9,380 bases of DNA from Cellvibrionales bacterium UBA1963 (GTDB lineage Bacteria > Pseudomonadota > Gammaproteobacteria > Pseudomonadales > UBA7434): assembly GCA_002336035.1 (NCBI GenBank), contig DDED01000090.1:2971-12350 (forward strand). The letters are read 5' to 3'. The stretch's first letter is position 1. Each line of letters begins with the position of its first letter. Shown here in pieces: positions 6,200 through 9,380 of the stretch. A program made the position numbers and the translations under genes. The notes under the pieces were generated by a model. It did no database searches. It saw only the letters and a program-made list of their open reading frames with translations, and was not told the origin of the DNA.

Positions 6200-7333
6200 A
6201 TGAGCCAGCCAAATAAAAATGAAGTATTAGTTGATAAAGTCATTAGCGGTGATTCGTGGAATGAATTTTGTGATCTGGTAAAGTCTGCCGGTCAGTTTGT
6301 GATAGATAATTCAGCAGAAGATGAGCTCGAACGTAGTGAGGGGTTTCGTTATTTGGCGAGATTACTGGCCGGCTCTTTGCAAGATGCTGTTGAGCCGCCT
6401 TCACTCACACCGCCCACTATTGAGTATCGCAAAACACGCATCGGTGCAGACAACCCAGATTTCATTTATGCCAGCATACCCATTAAAGGGTCACTGAGTT
6501 ATAAGTTAACGGGTCGTTTAAATGATTGCTATCAATTTAATATAGGGGCTTTTCATGGCCGTCTAGGTTCAGCCCAAGGTTTGCAATCGACCGGATTTTT
6601 AAATCAAAATGATTTAGTTGTCGATGCACAGGGTTTATTTACAGTTATAGCCAGTGCGCAAGCGCCGCAGGATCAACAGGCGCATTGGCTTCCTCTTTGT
6701 GACATGTCAAACAGTCTGATTATTCGACAAACCTTGTTAAACCCTTGTGATGAAACAAAAGCCGATTTAAACATAGAGGTCGTCGGCGGTGAAGTTGCTA
6801 GCATTGACCGGCCGATGTCGGCTGAGCGATTAGACAATATGCTAAGCCGTCCAGCATTGATGGTGCATGGAATCACGCAGCAGTTTTTGGGCTGGACGAA
6901 TGACTTTATGCAGCGTAAAAATAAAATCACTGAAATTAAACCAGAATTATTAGGCATGGCCAAAGGTGATCCTAACTGCCAATATAACTATGGTTATTTT
7001 GAGCTGGCTGAGGGGGAGGCTTTGCAAATCATACTTCGCCCACCTCAATGCGAATATTGGAATATTCAGCTGGCAAATCATTGGCTAGAGTCGTTTGATA
7101 GCCGTTCACTAATAAGCGCTATTAACATTCGCTCAGCGATCACTGAGCCTGACGGTTCAGTGATCGTCATGGTTAGCCCAACGAGACCAGACTCGGGCAA
7201 TTGGTTAAGCACGCAATTTCATCGGCGTGGAGTTATTGCGCTACGCTGGCTAGCGGCCGCAAAAAAGCAGCCAGACCCTGTCACTAAATTAATAACTCTT
7301 TCACCCGAGTCATCATTGTTAGGTTCAAGATAA
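6200..7333 (+). CDS. DUF1214 domain-containing protein
   Basis: The 377-residue product has the DUF1214 domain at its C-terminal end. EYWNIQLANHWLESFD (285-300) is the signature aromatic block, followed by NIRSAITEPDGSVIVMVSP and then a block with DSGNWLSTQFHRRGVIALRW (331-350). The N-terminal ~200 residues hold a helical start (10-65) and a beta-rich part with GRLNDCYQFNIGAFHGRLGS. There is no signal peptide or membrane helix, so it is probably cytosolic. DUF1214 has no established biochemical role; such proteins are often encoded beside steroid or aromatic catabolic genes. The ATG has GAGAA 7 nt upstream. It is first in a four-gene operon; the sulfotransferase gene starts 10 nt after its stop. 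A strong inverted repeat lies inside the domain-coding region. Domain call firm, function unknown. Confidence 0.85.
   Translation: MSQPNKNEVLVDKVISGDSWNEFCDLVKSAGQFVIDNSAEDELERSEGFRYLARLLAGSLQDAVEPPSLTPPTIEYRKTRIGADNPDFIYASIPIKGSLSYKLTGRLNDCYQFNIGAFHGRLGSAQGLQSTGFLNQNDLVVDAQGLFTVIASAQAPQDQQAHWLPLCDMSNSLIIRQTLLNPCDETKADLNIEVVGGEVASIDRPMSAERLDNMLSRPALMVHGITQQFLGWTNDFMQRKNKITEIKPELLGMAKGDPNCQYNYGYFELAEGEALQIILRPPQCEYWNIQLANHWLESFDSRSLISAINIRSAITEPDGSVIVMVSPTRPDSGNWLSTQFHRRGVIALRWLAAAKKQPDPVTKLITLSPESSLLGSR
7137..7166. repeat. Strong intragenic hairpin, 13-bp stem
   Basis: CGATCACTGAGCC (7137-7149) and GGTTCAGTGATCG (7154-7166) pair over 13 positions, with one G-T wobble and a TGAC loop. It lies inside the DUF1214 coding region, where it encodes part of AITEPDGSVIV. 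No T-run follows, so it is not a standard terminator. It may affect mRNA folding or stability, or it may be chance. Confidence 0.5.
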
Positions 7334-7343
7334 AAGGTAAGCA

Positions 7344-8504
7344 ATGGGTTTTTATCACGAATTACCCCAGTTACATCATGAGGCGCAACTCGCTTTTGAA
7401 TTGTCTTCGCCCGATAGAATGGGTTTTAATGATTTTGGCGGTAACGAGTATCAATGTGCGCTGCAGGTATTGGCTAAATCACTTGATGCCGCCGATGACT
7501 TAAGTCCGCTGACAGCGCAAATTATGCGGGCTAATATAATTGACGTATTACAGAGTCGATTGTGCAGTCAGTTTTATTTTCATCAAAACCCTAGCTGTAT
7601 TAATGTTGAAATTAGGCGGCCTATTTTTATTATTGGCATGCCTCGAAGCGGGACGACTGCTTTACATCGGTTGTTGGCAGCCGATAACTGCAATCAAGGC
7701 CTTGAGTATTGGTTGGGCGTGAGCCCTCAGCCCAGGCCAAATAAAAAAGAATGGCCTGGCATGATTGAATTTCAGCAGTGTGATGAAAAACTAACATATA
7801 TGCAGCAAGCTGCACCGTCGTTAAAAGAGATTCATGACATGGCTGCTAATCAAGTTGATGAATGTCGTTTGTTGCTAATGCAAAGTTTTATGAACGTGAC
7901 GTTTCAATCAGCGGCATGGGTGGGCGATTATGAGCAATGGTTGTTGAAGGCTGACTTCACCGAAGCCTACTCGCGCTATAAGATGAATTTACAATTAATT
8001 AGCGGCGGTGACGAGCGGCGATGGGTATTGAAGGATCCGAGCCATTTGTGGGCACCGGACGCTTTATTGACGACCTTTCCTGATGCTTGCATTGTTCAAA
8101 TGCACAGAGACCCTTGCGAATTGATTCCTTCTGTGGCGAACTTGGTTTATACCACCCGAAGAATGGTCGAGCCTGGCATTGATAAGCATCGGGTTGGCCG
8201 CAGAGAGCTGGCTCAGTGGTCTAGCTTGTTAGATAATTTAGAAACGTTTCGGCGCAATCATTCAGCCACTCGAGTTTACGATGTGTCGATGCAACAGTTA
8301 CAGCACAATCCCGCTACCGTTGTGAAAAATATTTATCGGCATTTTTCGCTGGATTCTGGCCGAGCTAGTCTTGATGATGATGTTGAGAAAATGGTCGCTG
8401 GAATTCAGCATGAAGATCGGCACGCTATACGCTCGCATCGTTATACAGCTGAAGAGTTTGGCCTAACGAACGAGCAAATTGAACGTGCATTTAATACACA
8501 TTAA
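7344..8504 (+). CDS. PAPS-dependent sulfotransferase (Sulfotransfer_3-type)
   Basis: The 386-residue enzyme transfers a sulfuryl group from PAPS to a hydroxyl of a small molecule in the cytosol. The 5'-phosphosulfate loop is IIGMPRSGTT (96-105). The 3'-phosphate site is in CIVQMHRDPCELIPSVANL, with R255 and S263 as the expected contacts. LKDPSH (229-234) lies between them. The N-terminal ~90 residues are helical and belong to the longer bacterial version of this family, common in mycobacteria and steroid-using proteobacteria. The C-terminal SHRYTAEEFGL segment matches that family's usual ending. The ATG has AAGGT 5 nt upstream. It lies 10 nt after the DUF1214 gene and 18 nt before the DUF3237 gene, so co-expression is nearly certain. 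The acceptor is not readable; the oxygenase, dehydrogenase and EXPERA neighbours make a sterol-like alcohol a good candidate. Confidence 0.9.
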   Translation: MGFYHELPQLHHEAQLAFELSSPDRMGFNDFGGNEYQCALQVLAKSLDAADDLSPLTAQIMRANIIDVLQSRLCSQFYFHQNPSCINVEIRRPIFIIGMPRSGTTALHRLLAADNCNQGLEYWLGVSPQPRPNKKEWPGMIEFQQCDEKLTYMQQAAPSLKEIHDMAANQVDECRLLLMQSFMNVTFQSAAWVGDYEQWLLKADFTEAYSRYKMNLQLISGGDERRWVLKDPSHLWAPDALLTTFPDACIVQMHRDPCELIPSVANLVYTTRRMVEPGIDKHRVGRRELAQWSSLLDNLETFRRNHSATRVYDVSMQQLQHNPATVVKNIYRHFSLDSGRASLDDDVEKMVAGIQHEDRHAIRSHRYTAEEFGLTNEQIERAFNTH

Positions 8505-8522
8505 GCATTGAGGTTATGATTT

Positions 8523-8954
8523 ATGTTGACCAATTTACCGGTTAGTTTTTTGTTTCGCATAGAAGCATTTATTGACGAGCCGATTGCCATAAGTCCAGGC
8601 CCGCAGGCCGACCGTGTTATTGTCGCGCCCACTGGCGGTGTGATTGAAGGCCCGGCATTGCAAGGCGAGATTGTGGCCGGGCCAAGTTCGGAGTGGGCGA
8701 CATTACGAGCTGACGGAACCATGAAGGCCGATGTTCGATTGGTGTTAAAGTCTAAAGATCAGCAGTACATCTTAATGACCTATAACGGAATAGCAAAGCC
8801 AGTGGGCGATAGTCTCAGCGTAATTATAGCGCCATTGTTCGAAACAGCGGCGCAGCAATTGACGTGGCTCAATAACATACAGACAGTTGGTATCGGCAAG
8901 CCAACTGACCAGGGTATTAGTTATGATATTTACCAAATAAATGTGCCCGAGTAG
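8523..8954 (+). CDS. DUF3237 domain-containing protein
   Basis: This 143-residue protein covers one DUF3237 domain, a small beta-barrel-like family. Typical elements are the paired motif VAPTGGVIEGPALQGEIVAG (34-53), then SEWATLRADGTMKADVRLVLKSKD and a strand with ILMTYNGIA. There is no signal peptide or membrane helix. The biochemical role of DUF3237 is not established; such genes often occur in catabolic clusters for aromatic or steroid compounds. A GAGGT lies 8 nt before the ATG; a nearer ATG at 8516 is out of frame. It is the third gene of the operon, 18 nt after the sulfotransferase gene and 36 nt before the EXPERA-like gene. It could be a binding protein or an isomerase-like enzyme for the shared substrate, but that is only inference. 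Confidence 0.85.
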   Translation: MLTNLPVSFLFRIEAFIDEPIAISPGPQADRVIVAPTGGVIEGPALQGEIVAGPSSEWATLRADGTMKADVRLVLKSKDQQYILMTYNGIAKPVGDSLSVIIAPLFETAAQQLTWLNNIQTVGIGKPTDQGISYDIYQINVPE

Positions 8955-8990
8955 TCAACATAAGTTTTTTCAACAAAAAAGGTGCCCGCG

Positions 8991-9380
8991 ATGAATGCAG
9001 TTCCATTGAGAAATCGACCCATCGACATATTGTTAATTGCTTTTTATTCAATCTCATTTACGTATGGTTTTTTGTTTAATATACCCGAGGCGCTGGGTGT
9101 GGCGGTGAGTCCTGATAGCCCATGGCCGCCATTGCGCTGGCTGTATGAATGGGCGTTGGCAGAAGAGCCTGCGCACTTATTGGATCCGTTACCGATTTTT
9201 TTATTCAGCGCAGTGGCTATCGATGCCTTCATTCATACGCCATTCATTGCGGTAATGATCTATGCAATCATCAATGAAAAAAATTGGATACGTTTACCTT
9301 GTTGGCTGTTTGCTGGATCTGCCATCACCAACATGTACTATTATTTTATGGCGACACTGTTGGGTGATCATCCGCCACCT
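8991..9380 (+). CDS. EXPERA/TMEM97-like membrane protein (emopamil-binding protein superfamily), 3' end cut
   Basis: The frame opens at ATG 8991, with AAGGTG 6 nt upstream, and stays open for 130 codons to the right edge, so the end is missing. Three or more membrane segments are visible (about 11-31, 67-93, 102-125). RPIDILLIAFYSISF near the start, LLDPLP (63-68), HTPFIAVMIYAI (82-93) and NWIRLPCWLF (98-107) follow the order of conserved elements in the EXPERA family. That family includes sterol delta8-delta7 isomerase (EBP) and TMEM97/sigma-2 receptor; WIR-x-P and DPL are very TMEM97-like. D65 would match the TMEM97 ligand-binding Asp in DPL; the other TMEM97 Asp appears replaced (N30 region). 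In family terms it would bind or isomerise a sterol-like molecule. It lies 36 nt after the DUF3237 gene in the same operon. The assignment is by remembered motifs, not a search. Confidence 0.7.
   Translation, partial: MNAVPLRNRPIDILLIAFYSISFTYGFLFNIPEALGVAVSPDSPWPPLRWLYEWALAEEPAHLLDPLPIFLFSAVAIDAFIHTPFIAVMIYAIINEKNWIRLPCWLFAGSAITNMYYYFMATLLGDHPPP

Noticed and set aside
8501..8722. Minus-strand 73-codon frame opposite the DUF3237 gene
   Set aside because: It is a shadow in an antisense frame of a well-supported domain protein, with no homology visible.
1..9380. CRISPR arrays, insertion sequences, phage genes, tRNA or rRNA genes
   Set aside because: No regularly spaced direct repeats, transposase or integrase motifs, or tRNA-like folds were seen on either strand.

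Overview
The window looks like chromosomal DNA of a marine-type gammaproteobacterium. The base composition is moderate and slightly AT-rich by eye. There is a Fur-type iron box, and the lipoprotein and secretion signals are Gram-negative. The gene set (KshA-like Rieske oxygenase, PQQ dehydrogenase, Sulfotransfer_3-type sulfotransferase, DUF1214, DUF3237, EXPERA protein) is typical of steroid- or terpenoid-metabolising proteobacteria. The taxon is inferred from this content only. No tRNA, rRNA, CRISPR array, insertion sequence or integrase was seen.

Left part, 1-2326: an iron-responsive divergent locus. A sigma70-type promoter (TTGACC, 17 bp, TATTAT) is overlapped by a good Fur box at 1328-1342. 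Rightward it drives two small proteins of unknown function: a helical TPR-like one (1403-1924) and a 111-residue one (1991-2326). Leftward lie a MotA/TolQ/ExbB-type proton channel (1124-561), a DUF2149 protein with an ExbD-like membrane helix (555-250), and the first 58 codons of an exported protein that runs off the left edge. The membrane pair suggests an energised envelope module of the kind seen beside CobN/HmuS-type chelatases, so the truncated gene may be that chelatase. That last identification is inference.

Middle, 2342-5865, minus strand: a lipoprotein PQQ-dependent dehydrogenase with a c-type cytochrome insert, followed by a Rieske non-haem iron oxygenase close in motif spacing to 3-ketosteroid 9-alpha-hydroxylase (KshA). 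The oxygenase has its own -10 element (TATAAT). A 9-bp inverted repeat lies just upstream of it, and a stem-loop separates it from the dehydrogenase gene.

Right part, 6200-9380, plus strand: a tight operon (gaps of 10, 18 and 36 nt) of a DUF1214 protein, a PAPS-type sulfotransferase, a DUF3237 protein, and a membrane protein, cut by the right edge, that resembles the EXPERA family (emopamil-binding protein/TMEM97). A 334-bp intergenic region separates it from the divergent PQQ dehydrogenase gene.

Taken together, the right two thirds read as a candidate modification or catabolism locus for a sterol-like or other polycyclic/terpenoid alcohol. It would offer oxidation of an alcohol in the periplasm, ring hydroxylation by the Rieske enzyme, sulfonation, and possibly double-bond isomerisation or sterol binding by the EXPERA protein. 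The substrate and the order of steps cannot be read from the sequence.
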